From Tautonia rosea (GTDB taxonomy: Bacteria; Planctomycetota; Planctomycetia; Isosphaerales; Isosphaeraceae): a stretch of DNA of 64,000 bases. This document shows positions 29,516 through 38,581 of the stretch, one piece after another. Position numbers and translations under genes: made by a program. Location of the stretch: NCBI RefSeq assembly GCF_012958305.1, contig NZ_JABBYO010000002.1, positions 186,001 to 250,000 on the forward strand. The letters run 5' to 3'. The notes beneath the pieces are model-generated. The model made no database searches. It saw only the letters and a list, made by a program, of their open reading frames with translations, and was not told the DNA's origin. The stretch's first letter is position 1. Each line of letters starts with the position of its first letter.

Positions 29516-29543
29516 GGGGCGGTTGTTGCTAGCACCCCGCCCC
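29516..29543. repeat. Paired hairpin, copy 2
   Basis: GGGGCGG and CCGCCCC form a 7-bp stem around TTGTTGCTAGCACC. It shares the loop of copy 1 while both sides of the stem differ together, so base pairing rather than sequence is kept. It may act as a two-way terminator for the convergent genes. Confidence 0.75.
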
Positions 29544-29711
29544 ATTTGATCGACCAGCTTGGCACACGACACACCCCCTCGCCGATCGGGACGATCGGTC
29601 GGGGGGTGGCCGTGTGTTTCTTTGTCGCCTCAATGGCCACAGGGGCTCCTGAGCGTCGAGACATGCAATAGAGCGCTGACGAGTCGAGCCCAATCGACCT
29701 GGCTTGCCTGG

Positions 29712-30383
29712 TTATCGGGACTTCAGCAAGACGCGACGAAACTCGATCCGGTACCCTTCGGACTCCAGGCCGACATGACCGGAGCGAACCTCGCAGGCAT
29801 CCCACTCCGACGTGATGGCTCCGTTGACCCAGAGGGCGATGCGAGGTCCATCGAAGATGATTTCATAGACATTCCACTCTCCGGCCGGCTTGACCCGCTG
29901 CTCAGTCATCTCTTCGCGGGTCGAGACGCGTTGCACCTGGCCATCAACGAGCGTTTGTCCGAACAGATAGCCTCCCGACGCGCCGCCGGTTTGGGCCTGG
30001 TGCCAGAGGCTTCCGTCAATCGAGTTGCGCACATAAACGCCGGAGTTGTAGCGGTCTGGTCCTTCGGTCACCGGAACGAAACGCCACTCCACATGGAAGA
30101 TGCCGTCGGTGCTCGGTTTTTCCCACCGAAGCCACTCGTGGCCCTTGTCTCCCGTGCAGACGAGCATCCCGGTGTCCGGATCGAGTACCCACTGTGATGA
30201 GGGATCGAGAGTTCCCTCTGGTGGGATGGGAACGCGGGTCCAGCCATTGAGCATGGGACCGGCGTCGGCGAGCAAATCGGTCCAGCCCTCTGAATCGACT
30301 TCCAGAGCGCTCTGCGTTTCCTGGGGCAGCGTTCCGAGCAGAGCCAGGATTGCGCTGCAGGTCAGCGAGACAAGGATGGTCAT
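29712..30383 (-). CDS. DUF1080 (3-keto-disaccharide hydrolase-type) secreted protein
   Basis: 223 residues with a signal peptide (MTILVSLTCSAILALLGTLP). DUF1080 landmarks are WTDLLADAGPMLNGW, WVLDPDTGMLVCTGDKGHEWLRWEK, FHVEWRF, YNSGVYVRNSIDGSLWHQAQ and GEWNVYEIIFDGPRIALWVNG. The fold is a concanavalin-like beta-sandwich; some members hydrolyse 3-keto-glycosides, others are uncharacterised. It is abundant in planctomycetes. It ends convergent to RbsD and starts 79 bases from the uvrA stop, same strand, but functional linkage to uvrA is unlikely. Confidence 0.9.
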   Translation of the reverse strand: MTILVSLTCSAILALLGTLPQETQSALEVDSEGWTDLLADAGPMLNGWTRVPIPPEGTLDPSSQWVLDPDTGMLVCTGDKGHEWLRWEKPSTDGIFHVEWRFVPVTEGPDRYNSGVYVRNSIDGSLWHQAQTGGASGGYLFGQTLVDGQVQRVSTREEMTEQRVKPAGEWNVYEIIFDGPRIALWVNGAITSEWDACEVRSGHVGLESEGYRIEFRRVLLKSR

Positions 30384-30462
30384 CGAGAGAATTCCGAGAG
30401 ATCAAGAAAAAACGGGGTTCGGAGCCAGGGGAGCCGCCCTGTTCTTCCGGCGCGTGAGCCGT

Positions 30463-33300
30463 TCAGAGCGATCGGCTCGTATGGCCGATTCCGGCAGCGG
30501 CGACGGCCAGAGGGGGGCTCATGGCGACCACGGTTCCTCCATTCTCCCCCGCATCAGGGCCGAGGTCGATGAGCCAGTCCGCAGCGCGAAGGACTTCGGG
30601 ATTGTGTTCGATGACGACCACCGTGTTGCCCAGGTCGGCAAGCCGGTTGAGCAGCCGGAGCAAGTTGGCCACGTCGGAGAAGTGCAGCCCTGTGGTCGGC
30701 TCATCCAGAATGTAGAGGGTTCGACCCGTGGCGACCCGTCCCAACTCGGCAGCAAGCTTTACCCGCTGAGACTCTCCTCCGGAAAGGGTGGTGCTCGACT
30801 GCCCAAGCGTGACGTAGCCAAGTCCGGCCTCATGAAGGGACTCCAACCCTCGGGCCACTCGGGGGACATTGTCGAACAGATCACGCGCCTGATCAACTCG
30901 CATGAGCAAAACTTCGCCAATTGATTTTCCCTTGTACCGGCATTCGAGTGTTGCCCGATCGAAGCGAAGCCCCCGGCAAGACTCGCACGGAATGTCGAGA
31001 TCGGGGAGAAAGGTCATTTCGATCCGCCGAACCCCCTGGCCTTCGCAGGCGCCACATCGTCCTCCCTTGACGTTGAAACTGAACCGTCCGGGGCCATAGC
31101 CTCGGACGCGGGCCTCACGAGTGGTGGCGTACACACGGCGAATCTCGTCAAACACGCCGGTGTATGTCGCAGGGGTCGATCGCGGGGTGCGTCCGATGGG
31201 AGACTGGTCGACGACAATGAGTTTGTCGATGTGTTCGAGGCCCGTGATTGCGCGATGGGCACCGGGTTTGGGGCCGGTCTGCTCCAGGGCTCTCCGGACG
31301 GCGTTTGCAAGAATATCCAGCACGAGCGTGCTCTTGCCAGAACCGCTGACACCGGAGACGCAGGTCAGGGTTCCTGTGGGAATCTCGACATCAATGGACT
31401 TCAGGTTATGTTCGGTGGCTCCCAGAATGGTGAGGGTGCCTGGACTTCGGGAGAGACGATCGTTTGACGATGAGGCCGGGGATGACACTCCGACCAGATA
31501 GGGCAGTGTGACCGACACTCCGGGTTCGGATTCGACGAGGGCTTCGGGTGGGCCCTGGGCGACGATTGATCCTCCTTCGGGACCGGCACCGGGGCCGAGA
31601 TCAACCAGCCAGTCGGCAGCCCGGATCATGGATTCGTCATGCTCGACGACAAGAACCGTGTTCCCCCGGTCGCGCAGGTCGAACAGGCTCTGAATCAAGC
31701 GATCGGTGTCTCTCGGATGGAGGCCGGCGGTGGGCTCGTCCAGGACATAGCAAACGCCGACCAGTCCCGAGCCGATCTGGGTCGCCAGCCGAACACGCTG
31801 CAACTCGCCACCCGAGAGCGTGTCCGCAGGTCGATCGAGCGTCAAATACTCGAGCCCGACCCGCTCCAGAAACGTTAACCTGCTGACCACTTCCGCAATC
31901 AAGGGGGGGCCAACGCGGTCCAGCGGTGGTTCGAACTGGAGCGAGAGGAGGACGCTCCGGCAGCGGGAGATCGTCAGGGCGGTCAATGCGTGAATCGGAG
32001 TACCGTCGAGGGTCACGGCACGAGCTTCAGGGCGAAGACGGGCACCCCGGCACGCGGAGCAAGGGAGATTCGATCGGAAGCCGTTGAGCGTGTCTCGTCG
32101 GCGTTCGTTCGTGGCGTCATAGACGGCCTGCAATTCCCGAAGGATCCCACTGAAGGATGGTTTCCCCTTACCCGTCGAACCTCCCTCAAGAAGCGCTCGA
32201 ACACTGCGGGGAGGCCAGGAGGCCAGCGGTGTTTCGACGGTCAACGAATGGTGGTTCAAGAATCCGAGAAGCCGCTCATCCTGATGGACTTCGTTGCGAG
32301 ACTTTGGCGGCAGGGCGTCCCAGGCGGCGACGGCCCCATTGGCAATCGACCGAGATCGGTCCGGGATGACCAGTTCCGGATCGAACGCCGAGACGATTCC
32401 GAGGCCGTCGCACGAGGGGCATGCTCCATAAGGGCTGTTAAAACTGAAGGTTCGAGGCTCAATTTCCGGCAAGCCCAGGTCGCATCGGAGACAGGCAAGG
32501 CGGGTACTCAGGGAACGATCGACCCACGAGCCATCGTCCTGCTGGATCATCAAGATCAACGACCCGTCGCCGAGCGAGAGGGCCAGGTCGATGCTGTCGG
32601 CCAGGCGCGATCGGATCCCCTCCCGAACGACCAGACGATCGACCACAGCTTCAATGTCATGGGTCTTTGTTTTGGCGAGTTTGGGAGGCTCGTCGGTCAG
32701 TTCAGTCGTTTCTCCGTTGACGCGAGCCCGGATCAGGCCGGCGCGGCGGATGGCTCGAAAGGCGTCGAGATGTTGGCCCTTCCGCCCTCTGACAATGGGT
32801 GCCAGCACGATGACCTTACGACCTTCTCCCAGTCCGAGCGACGAGCTGACCATTTGCTCGGCCGTTTGCGATCGAATCGCCTCACCGCAGTTCGGGCAGT
32901 GGGGGGTTCCGGCCCGAGCATAGAGCAGGCGGAGGTAGTCGTGAATCTCGGTGATGGTGGCGACCGTACTTCGGGGGCTGGCGGCCCCGGATTTCTGGTC
33001 GATGGCAACGGTCGGCGGCAAGCCGTCGATCAGCTCGACGTCGGGGGGTTCAAGCTGTTCGAGAAACTGCCTGGCATAGGCTGACAGCCCTTCGATGTAG
33101 CGCCGTTGTCCTTCGGCGTGAAGCGTATCGAAGGCCAGGGAGCTTTTCCCCGATCCCGAGACGCCGGTGAGCACGACGAGCCGGTCGCGCGGTAAGTCCA
33201 CATCGAGATCACGCAGATTGTGAACCCGCGCGCCTCGGACCAGAATCGCGTCTTTCGTGTTGAACTCGGCTCGGTCCGATCGCCCGATCCGCTGCATCAT
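30463..33300 (-). CDS. uvrA: Excinuclease ABC subunit A
   Basis: 945 residues, the usual UvrA length. Two ABC ATPase modules are seen: Walker A at 46-54 (GVSGSGKSS) and a second [10 protein letters not shown] near residue 650, each with an LSGGE signature ([22 protein letters not shown]) and a DEPT/AGLHP or DEPTTGLH Walker B. Zinc-binding cysteines occur in [16 protein letters not shown] and CGACEGQG with CESCRGLRF. The protein scans DNA and loads UvrB at lesions in nucleotide excision repair. uvrB and uvrC are not in the window. It is divergent from moaD with 129 bases between starts. Confidence 0.97.
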   Translation of the reverse strand: MMQRIGRSDRAEFNTKDAILVRGARVHNLRDLDVDLPRDRLVVLTGVSGSGKSSLAFDTLHAEGQRRYIEGLSAYARQFLEQLEPPDVELIDGLPPTVAIDQKSGAASPRSTVATITEIHDYLRLLYARAGTPHCPNCGEAIRSQTAEQMVSSSLGLGEGRKVIVLAPIVRGRKGQHLDAFRAIRRAGLIRARVNGETTELTDEPPKLAKTKTHDIEAVVDRLVVREGIRSRLADSIDLALSLGDGSLILMIQQDDGSWVDRSLSTRLACLRCDLGLPEIEPRTFSFNSPYGACPSCDGLGIVSAFDPELVIPDRSRSIANGAVAAWDALPPKSRNEVHQDERLLGFLNHHSLTVETPLASWPPRSVRALLEGGSTGKGKPSFSGILRELQAVYDATNERRRDTLNGFRSNLPCSACRGARLRPEARAVTLDGTPIHALTALTISRCRSVLLSLQFEPPLDRVGPPLIAEVVSRLTFLERVGLEYLTLDRPADTLSGGELQRVRLATQIGSGLVGVCYVLDEPTAGLHPRDTDRLIQSLFDLRDRGNTVLVVEHDESMIRAADWLVDLGPGAGPEGGSIVAQGPPEALVESEPGVSVTLPYLVGVSSPASSSNDRLSRSPGTLTILGATEHNLKSIDVEIPTGTLTCVSGVSGSGKSTLVLDILANAVRRALEQTGPKPGAHRAITGLEHIDKLIVVDQSPIGRTPRSTPATYTGVFDEIRRVYATTREARVRGYGPGRFSFNVKGGRCGACEGQGVRRIEMTFLPDLDIPCESCRGLRFDRATLECRYKGKSIGEVLLMRVDQARDLFDNVPRVARGLESLHEAGLGYVTLGQSSTTLSGGESQRVKLAAELGRVATGRTLYILDEPTTGLHFSDVANLLRLLNRLADLGNTVVVIEHNPEVLRAADWLIDLGPDAGENGGTVVAMSPPLAVAAAGIGHTSRSL

Positions 33301-33429
33301 CCGTCCGCAACTCCCGAAGGGCGATTGAACCTGATCCAGAATCGGTTCAGACTAGCCTTGCGGGAATCGGGGCGGCAAGAGATCGCCCGATCTTCGCCCT
33401 TGCTCGATCGAACGACGGGAGTCGATGCC

Positions 33430-33717
33430 GTGACCGTGACGATCCACCTCTTTGCCATCGCCCGACAGCGGGTCGGCAGTCCCGAGATTGTCGTCACCCT
33501 GCCCAAACCGGCAACCGTCGGGGACCTGAGACGAGCCACGGCCGAGCAATACCCGGATCTTGCCTTGCTCTTGCCAGCCATGATGGTTGCGGTCGAAAAC
33601 GCGTACGTCGGTGATGACGTGACGATTGCCGACGGCAACGAGATCGCCTTGATTCCTCCGGTGAGCGGGGGATCGGATGCGTTTGAAGAATCCGTCGATG
33701 TGAAGCAAGACCCGTGA
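33430..33717 (+). CDS. moaD: MoaD, molybdopterin synthase sulfur-carrier subunit, with C-terminal tail
   Basis: 95 residues from GTG 33430 (VTVTIHLFAIARQRVGS); the frame is open upstream across the uvrA start but that part is not family-like. The ubiquitin-like fold is clear (TVGDLRRATAEQYP, VAVENAYVGDDVTIADGNEIALIPPVSGG). Normally the protein ends at Gly-Gly, which is adenylated and thiocarboxylated; here Gly80-Gly81 is followed by 14 more residues, SDAFEESVDVKQDP. The tail must be removed for the usual chemistry, or the protein works differently. It is first in a moaD-moaE-moaA run, 63 bases before moaE. Confidence 0.9.
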   Translation: MTVTIHLFAIARQRVGSPEIVVTLPKPATVGDLRRATAEQYPDLALLLPAMMVAVENAYVGDDVTIADGNEIALIPPVSGGSDAFEESVDVKQDP

Positions 33718-33780
33718 ATCGAGTGTTCGATTCCTTCCTGTGTCCCCTCGTCCGTCTCCTCGTCAACGTCGTGAAGACCC

Positions 33781-34221
33781 ATGATCGCCATCACTGACCA
33801 GCCGATTGATCACACCGCCGTCACGGAACAGGTTCGCTCAACCCGAGCAGGAGCCGTCTGCAGCTTCCTGGGAACGACCCGCGAATTCACCGGAGATCGG
33901 ACCACGAATCACCTCGATTACGAAGCCTATCCCGGAATGGCCGAGCGAACCCTCCGAAACCTGGAAGAACAGGCCAGGAGCCGCTGGGAACTGATTGATG
34001 TGGCGGTGGTTCATCGCGTCGGCCGCCTCGAACTGGGAGAGATCAGTGTTGTGGTCGCCGTGAGCGCTCCCCACCGGAAGGCCGCGTTCGAGGCCTGTCA
34101 GTGGCTCATGGACACGATTAAAGAGGTTGTGCCGATCTGGAAGAAGGAGACCTGGGCCGATGGAACGGAAGAGTGGGTCCATCCGGGACTCGGCCCCGAA
34201 AGCGGTCGGGCGGATTCGTGA
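33781..34221 (+). CDS. moaE: MoaE, molybdopterin synthase catalytic subunit
   Basis: 146 residues. Landmarks are AVCSFLGTTREFTGDR, LDYEAYPGMAE, VVHRVGRLELGEISVVVAVSAPHRKAAFEACQWLMDTIKEVVPIWKKE; the two lysines in the last segment include the active-site Lys, and the Arg and His of APHRKAAF are conserved. It inserts two sulfurs into precursor Z (cPMP) to form molybdopterin, taking sulfur from MoaD. It lies between moaD and moaA on the same strand. Confidence 0.95.
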   Translation: MIAITDQPIDHTAVTEQVRSTRAGAVCSFLGTTREFTGDRTTNHLDYEAYPGMAERTLRNLEEQARSRWELIDVAVVHRVGRLELGEISVVVAVSAPHRKAAFEACQWLMDTIKEVVPIWKKETWADGTEEWVHPGLGPESGRADS

Positions 34222-34292
34222 ATTTCCGGCGCAGATCAGGTAGGCTCGAATCGAAGACCCAAGACTGCGACCCGAACCGCGAGCTTGACGCC

Positions 34293-35288
34293 ATGGCAAC
34301 CGATCGGCTCATTGACCGCTTCGGACGGCTTCACAACAACCTCCGGATCAGTGTCACCGACCGTTGCAACATTCGCTGCACCTACTGCATGCCCGAGCAG
34401 GTCCAGTTCCTCCCGCGTAAGGAATTGCTGAGCTTCGAGGAGATCGAGCGTTTCGTTCGGGTGGCGACGACCCTCGGCATTACGAAGCTTCGCCTCACTG
34501 GAGGCGAACCGCTTGTGCGTCGAGACTTGCCTGTTCTGATCGAGAAGCTGGCGCAAATACCCGGCATCATCGATGTTGGTCTGACGACAAACGGCATTCT
34601 CCTTGCCCCGATGGCCCGAACCCTCTTTGACGCGGGGCTGAGGCGGATTAACGTCAGCCTCGACACGATGGACCCCGATCGTTTCGAGCGGCTGACCCGC
34701 CGACCGGGGTTTGAGAAGGTCATCGAAGGCATTCTTGCTGCCAAGGAGGCCGGGTTTGACCCCGTGAAGGTCAACGCGGTGGCGATTAAGGGCGAGACGG
34801 ATGAGGATGTCGTTCCGCTGGGCCGATTCGCTCGCGAGCACAGGCTGGAACTTCGATTCATTGAGTACATGCCCCTCGACGCCGGCAATGCCTGGGAGCG
34901 GGATAAGGTGCTCTTTGCGTCAGAGATACTGGAGTTGCTTTCAAACACTTTCGGTCCACTCACCCCAGCACCTGATCAGGATCCAAGAGCGCCAGCCGTT
35001 GACTATGATTACGTCGATGGCGGTGGGCGGGTCGGTCTGATCGCCTCCGTGAGCCGCCCTTTTTGCGGTAGTTGCAACCGAGTGCGGATTACGGCCGATG
35101 GAAAGCTTCGCAACTGCCTGTTTGCCCTCGATGAAACGGACATACGGGCCTTGATCCGTGGTGGAGCCTCCGACCTCGACCTGGCCAGCGCCCTGCGAGA
35201 CAGCGTGGCCGCCAAATGGGAGGGGCATCAAATCAATGCGGCGAACTTCATCAAGCCAGAGCGTCTGATGCACTCGATCGGCGGCTGA
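34293..35288 (+). CDS. moaA: GTP 3',8-cyclase, radical SAM
   Basis: 331 residues from ATG 34293; a longer open frame overlaps moaE but the family N-terminus is DRFGRLHNNLRISVTDRC. The SAM cluster cysteines are Cys25, Cys29 and Cys32 (CNIRCTYC); the second cluster is in CGSCNRVRITADGKLRNC. LRLTGGEPLVR is the SAM-binding segment. The protein ends in Gly-Gly, as active MoaA does. With MoaC it makes cyclic pyranopterin phosphate from GTP; moaC is not in this window, so the rest of the pathway lies elsewhere. Confidence 0.97.
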   Translation: MATDRLIDRFGRLHNNLRISVTDRCNIRCTYCMPEQVQFLPRKELLSFEEIERFVRVATTLGITKLRLTGGEPLVRRDLPVLIEKLAQIPGIIDVGLTTNGILLAPMARTLFDAGLRRINVSLDTMDPDRFERLTRRPGFEKVIEGILAAKEAGFDPVKVNAVAIKGETDEDVVPLGRFAREHRLELRFIEYMPLDAGNAWERDKVLFASEILELLSNTFGPLTPAPDQDPRAPAVDYDYVDGGGRVGLIASVSRPFCGSCNRVRITADGKLRNCLFALDETDIRALIRGGASDLDLASALRDSVAAKWEGHQINAANFIKPERLMHSIGG

Positions 35289-35304
35289 CACGGGGGGATC
35301 TGGG

Positions 35305-35643
35305 ATGAACCGAGCGGTCTCGATGCTTGGTCAACCGATTGCCCTGGCAATCGTGGTCTCGGGAATCGTTGCGACTCTCGGTCTTGTGTCGTGGAGCGTT
35401 TGGGAGGGAGGGAGTCGGGCCAATCGTGTTCCGGTGTTCGGATATGCGTTTTTCCTGGCCTGGTTCGGGACGGGACTTGCCCTTGCGGTGAGGCTCCCCG
35501 TCTTTCGCCTTTTTCGAGCTTCCAGACTGCTCGCTCTGATCAGCCTTGCGGGGTTCTTCCTGGGATGGCTTATCAGTCCGGAGGGGATGTTCCGGGCCTG
35601 GTCGGTGGTCTCCTCCTCATGGTTCTCGGGGTCTGCGCTCTGA
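35305..35643 (+). CDS. Small membrane protein, unknown function
   Basis: 112 residues with three likely membrane helices (about 10-32, 45-64, 74-92) and no recognised motif. GGGGGGAT lies shortly before ATG 35305, and the gene starts 17 bases after moaA, so it may share its transcript. Nothing suggests a part in molybdenum cofactor synthesis beyond position. The hydrophobic pattern and good start make it a probable real gene. Confidence 0.55.
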   Translation: MNRAVSMLGQPIALAIVVSGIVATLGLVSWSVWEGGSRANRVPVFGYAFFLAWFGTGLALAVRLPVFRLFRASRLLALISLAGFFLGWLISPEGMFRAWSVVSSSWFSGSAL

Positions 35644-35728
35644 TTGGGTTTGTCACGGCAAGCATCGGTTGGTGGACCTTGTTCCGTCGTTCACTTGTCG
35701 GTCACTCTGACGATCAACTTGGTCCTCG

Positions 35729-36364
35729 GTGATCGTGACGCAGTTGTTCTCCTCTTGGAGCGAAGCCTTGGAACCGATCCGGACCGAACGCGACAAAATG
35801 CTCGCTGGAGAACTGTATCTCGGTTTCGATCCGGCCCTTGTGGCGGCTCGGAGGCGTGCCCGGGTCCTGATGGCTGCCTATAACAGTTCAGGGCCAGACG
35901 AGGAGGAAAAGCGGGAGCAGATCCTTCGCCGGCTGATCGGAAAGGTTGGATCCGGTGTCTGGATCGAGCCGCCGTTCTCGTGCGACTACGGAGAGTTCAT
36001 TGAACTCGGGGACGGAGTCTATCTGAACTTCCACTGCATCTTTCTCGACTGCAACTGGATCCGGGTCGGCGACCGGACGATGTTCGGGCCCGCGGTTCAG
36101 GTCTACACGGCCTCACATCCGGTTTCGGCCGCCGAGCGACGCAAGGGGCCGGAGATGGCGTATCCGGTGACGATCGGCAGCGATGTCTGGATCGGCGGCG
36201 GGGCAATCATCTGTCCGGGGGTGACGATCGGCGAAGGCTCGACCATCGGCGCTGGGAGTGTGGTGACGAAGAACGTGCCGCCGAATGTTCTCGCTGTCGG
36301 CAATCCGTGTCGGGTCATTCGGGATCTCTTTGGAGAATCCCGTGTGGACGGATCGGCCGTGTGA
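35729..36364 (+). CDS. Hexapeptide-repeat sugar O-acetyltransferase (Maa/NodL type)
   Basis: 211 residues from GTG 35729 (GTG 35735 equally possible); the family N-terminus RTERDKMLAGELYLGFDP lies upstream of the first ATG at 35798, so a GTG start is needed. The left-handed beta-helix is shown by the hexapeptide run IGSDVWIGGGAIICPGVTIGEGSTIGAGSVVTKNVPPN, and the active-site His is in YTASHPVSAAER. It transfers acetyl from acetyl-CoA to a sugar such as maltose or a related glycan. No sugar operon is adjacent. Confidence 0.9.
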   Translation: MIVTQLFSSWSEALEPIRTERDKMLAGELYLGFDPALVAARRRARVLMAAYNSSGPDEEEKREQILRRLIGKVGSGVWIEPPFSCDYGEFIELGDGVYLNFHCIFLDCNWIRVGDRTMFGPAVQVYTASHPVSAAERRKGPEMAYPVTIGSDVWIGGGAIICPGVTIGEGSTIGAGSVVTKNVPPNVLAVGNPCRVIRDLFGESRVDGSAV

Positions 36365-36542
36365 GGAGGATCAACGCCGTCGATCGGGCAACCTGGGAAA
36401 GACGTTTCCGTACGCAAACTGCTCCGAATTGACGACTTGTGATGATCGGCCTTGAGCCTTTCGCGGGCGGTTGATATGCTCGGATCGCTGAACGTTCCTC
36501 CTGAGAACGCCCCCAATTGACTTGCACGATCCCGGCCCGATC

Positions 36543-36965
36543 ATGAACTCCGAAACCGGCGCACCCTGGTATCGAGACGGCTTGCGGTTCACCTGCACTC
36601 AGTGCGGCAACTGCTGTACGGGAGCTCCCGGTTACGTCTGGGTCAGCGGCGACGAAATCGCGCGGCTGGCTGAGCAGACCGGACTTTCGGTCGAACAGTT
36701 CGCCCAGCAGTACGTCCGTCAGGTCGGCCGGCGCTACAGTCTTGTCGAGCGGCCCAACGGCGATTGTATTTTCTGGGATCGCACCGCCGGTTGCACCGTC
36801 TACGAGGCCCGGCCGATCCAGTGCCGGACCTGGCCTTTCTGGTCCGAGAATCTTGAAACCCCCCAGGACTGGGATGACGTCCGCCAGACTTGCCCCGGAT
36901 CCGGCCAGGGGCAATGGTACAGTGTCGAGGCCATTGAGGCCGCCGCATCGCGGACGGTCTCATGA
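36543..36965 (+). CDS. YkgJ-family cysteine-cluster protein, copy 1
   Basis: 140 residues from ATG 36543. Cysteines are arranged as CTQCGNCC near residue 20, then GDCIFWDRTAGCTVYEARPIQCRTWPFW and a last Cys in VRQTCPG, the pattern of the YkgJ (UPF0153/CxxCxxCC) family, thought to bind zinc or an Fe-S cluster. Function is unknown. Its stop overlaps the start of the second family member as ATGA (36962-36965), so the two are coupled. Confidence 0.88.
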   Translation: MNSETGAPWYRDGLRFTCTQCGNCCTGAPGYVWVSGDEIARLAEQTGLSVEQFAQQYVRQVGRRYSLVERPNGDCIFWDRTAGCTVYEARPIQCRTWPFWSENLETPQDWDDVRQTCPGSGQGQWYSVEAIEAAASRTVS

Positions 36966-37534
36966 GCGAGATCGAGAACTCAATTGCAGACACTGGCTCG
37001 TGGATTGATCCTGATCACGTCCGAGGCCCGCTCCAGGCGCTCTATGCAAAACTCGATTCTGAGATCACCGCCCACGGTCCCGTCTGCTTGGTGAGTGGTC
37101 GCTGCTGCCGGTTCAAGGAGTACGATCACACGCTCTTTCTGTCAGAGGCCGAAGCGTCGGTGTTGATCGCTGACGCTCCACCACCGACGCGACCGCTCGA
37201 CGACGGTGCGACCTGTCCCTGGCAAGATGAGCAGGGGCGTTGTGGTGCTCGGACTGCTCGACCCCTGGGCTGTCGTGTTTATTTCTGCGATCCGAATTAT
37301 GACGGACACGCGGAACGCTTGACCGAACGGTTTCTGGCTCAGGTCCGGAATCTGGTCGACTCGCTTGGTCTTCCCTGGAACTATGCGAGGCTGCATCATC
37401 ACCTCCACGCTGCCGTGGCCTCGGGCCGACTGCGGATTGAGGCGGCAGGTGACGGGTTCCCCGAGGCACAGTCCGACGGCCCAGATGCGGTTCCCAGTTG
37501 GGATCCGCTTGACATTAGTCCAAGTGACCAATAA
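36962..37534 (+). CDS. YkgJ-family cysteine-cluster protein, copy 2
   Basis: 190 residues, translationally coupled to copy 1. Cysteines occur in CLVSGRCCRFKEYDH, TCPWQDEQGRCGARTARPLGCRVYFCDPNY; the ARPLGCR turn matches the family's RPxxCR. The N-terminal cysteine spacing differs from copy 1, and there is a helical C-terminal extension with several His (RLHHHLHAAV). The pair may form a heterodimer or modify a common target; this is inference. Confidence 0.82.
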   Translation: MSEIENSIADTGSWIDPDHVRGPLQALYAKLDSEITAHGPVCLVSGRCCRFKEYDHTLFLSEAEASVLIADAPPPTRPLDDGATCPWQDEQGRCGARTARPLGCRVYFCDPNYDGHAERLTERFLAQVRNLVDSLGLPWNYARLHHHLHAAVASGRLRIEAAGDGFPEAQSDGPDAVPSWDPLDISPSDQ

Positions 37535-37594
37535 AGTTGAGCCGAACGTCCCCCTTGGGGTCGGGCCGAGCTGCTCCCGCTGGAGACTGCCATC

Positions 37595-37996
37595 GTGACG
37601 AAGAAAGAGATCGTGAAGAAGATCTCCGAGGAGATCGGGCTGACGCAGCTCAAGACCAAAGACATCGTTCAGCGCACGCTGAATGAGATCATAAAAACCT
37701 TGGTCGAGGAGGGTCGGATCGAGCTTCGCAACTTCGGCGTCTTCGAGGTCAAGCGACGCGCTCCCCGCAAGGCACGGAATCCTCGGACCGGCGACAAGGT
37801 TTCGGTTCCGGCCAAGAATGTCGTGACCTTCAAGCCGGGCAAGGAAATGGAAGAATTGGTCCGCAACATGGACCCTTCAAAACTTCCGCTGGAGAAAGAC
37901 GACGGAGATTCCGATTTTGAAGGTGACGGGTCTGTCGATCCGGGTTCGGGAACCCCTCGGGTGCCTTCATCCGCTGGGGCAGACGCGAAACGCTGA
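37595..37996 (+). CDS. HU-family DNA-binding protein with acidic/low-complexity tail
   Basis: 133 residues from GTG 37595 ([18 protein letters not shown]). The first 90 residues are a complete HU fold, with the DNA-binding beta-arm [32 protein letters not shown] including the intercalating Pro region. An acidic tail of about 40 residues ([12 protein letters not shown], then a Ser/Gly/Pro-rich end) is longer than in standard HU. It bends and packages DNA. It begins 60 bases after the second YkgJ gene. Confidence 0.95.
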   Translation: MTKKEIVKKISEEIGLTQLKTKDIVQRTLNEIIKTLVEEGRIELRNFGVFEVKRRAPRKARNPRTGDKVSVPAKNVVTFKPGKEMEELVRNMDPSKLPLEKDDGDSDFEGDGSVDPGSGTPRVPSSAGADAKR

Positions 37997-38211
37997 GCGG
38001 TTCGCGACGTCCGGGCCGGGTTGGATCGGACAGGACGCCCATCGGGCGGTGGGCGTGCGTCGCGATGGGCGAGACCGGCTCCAGCCGGGTCGCGTCCCGA
38101 TTTCGGAACGCCCCCACCGGACCGGCTCGGTTGCTGTCACCAGGCAGCAACCGGGTTCAGGAGGATTGCCCCGGTCCGGTCGATCCCGAACGGAGGCGGG
38201 AGGTATCTCTC

Positions 38212-38445
38212 ATGCGGAAACCGTATTTGGCCCTAGCCCTGCTGGGGGCGGTCCTCGTCACGAGCGAGGGTTGTGCGCCCGTCCCCCTGCCGCGCTACGC
38301 GGCCTATCCGCCCAGGCGAGTCGAGCAATTGCTCGTCGACTCGGAAAACCTGAGGCAAATTGGCGACGAGTGGGAGCGGTTCTGGTTTCTTGATCAACCG
38401 TCTCACATGACGCCCTTCCGGACCCACGGTGGCCTCGGTCCCTGA
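38212..38445 (+). CDS. Small putative lipoprotein
   Basis: 77 residues from ATG 38212, with a strong GGAGG 8 bases upstream; a longer open frame from 38065 has no such site. Signal segment KPYLALALLGAVLVTSEGC ends in a Cys that could be lipidated, though the -3 position (Ser) departs from the consensus. The rest (RRVEQLLVDSENLRQIGDEWERFWFLDQPSHMTP) is helical, and resembles small planctomycete lipoproteins of unknown role. A strong terminator follows at 38490-38536. Confidence 0.75.
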   Translation: MRKPYLALALLGAVLVTSEGCAPVPLPRYAAYPPRRVEQLLVDSENLRQIGDEWERFWFLDQPSHMTPFRTHGGLGP

Positions 38446-38489
38446 TCATTTCGGACCGGGATCACTCCGAGTTTGAGCCGCACATGATG

Positions 38490-38536
38490 ACGGCCGGCGA
38501 CCTTCCCGAGCAATCGAGAAGTTCGCCGGCCGTTTT
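38490..38536 (+). terminator. Rho-independent terminator
   Basis: ACGGCCGGCGA pairs with TCGCCGGCCGT (11 bp, GC-rich) across a 22-base loop and is followed by TTTTGTCT. It closes the plus-strand run that ends with the small lipoprotein. Confidence 0.88.
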
Positions 38537-38581
38537 GTCTGTCGCGCTCAAGCCGTCATTCAAATGCGGTAAAGACGTTCC

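Larger units (their letters stand above)
29269..29711. other. 443-base convergent gap containing two look-alike hairpins
   Basis: The gap lies between the ends of the RbsD gene (plus) and the DUF1080 gene (minus). It holds the RbsD-end hairpin and the paired hairpins at 29475-29543. An open frame crosses it on the plus strand but resembles nothing and has no start site. Confidence 0.5.

Noticed and set aside
31990-33084. 364-codon plus-strand open frame
   Set aside because: It is antisense to uvrA, has no protein-like composition and no ribosome site.
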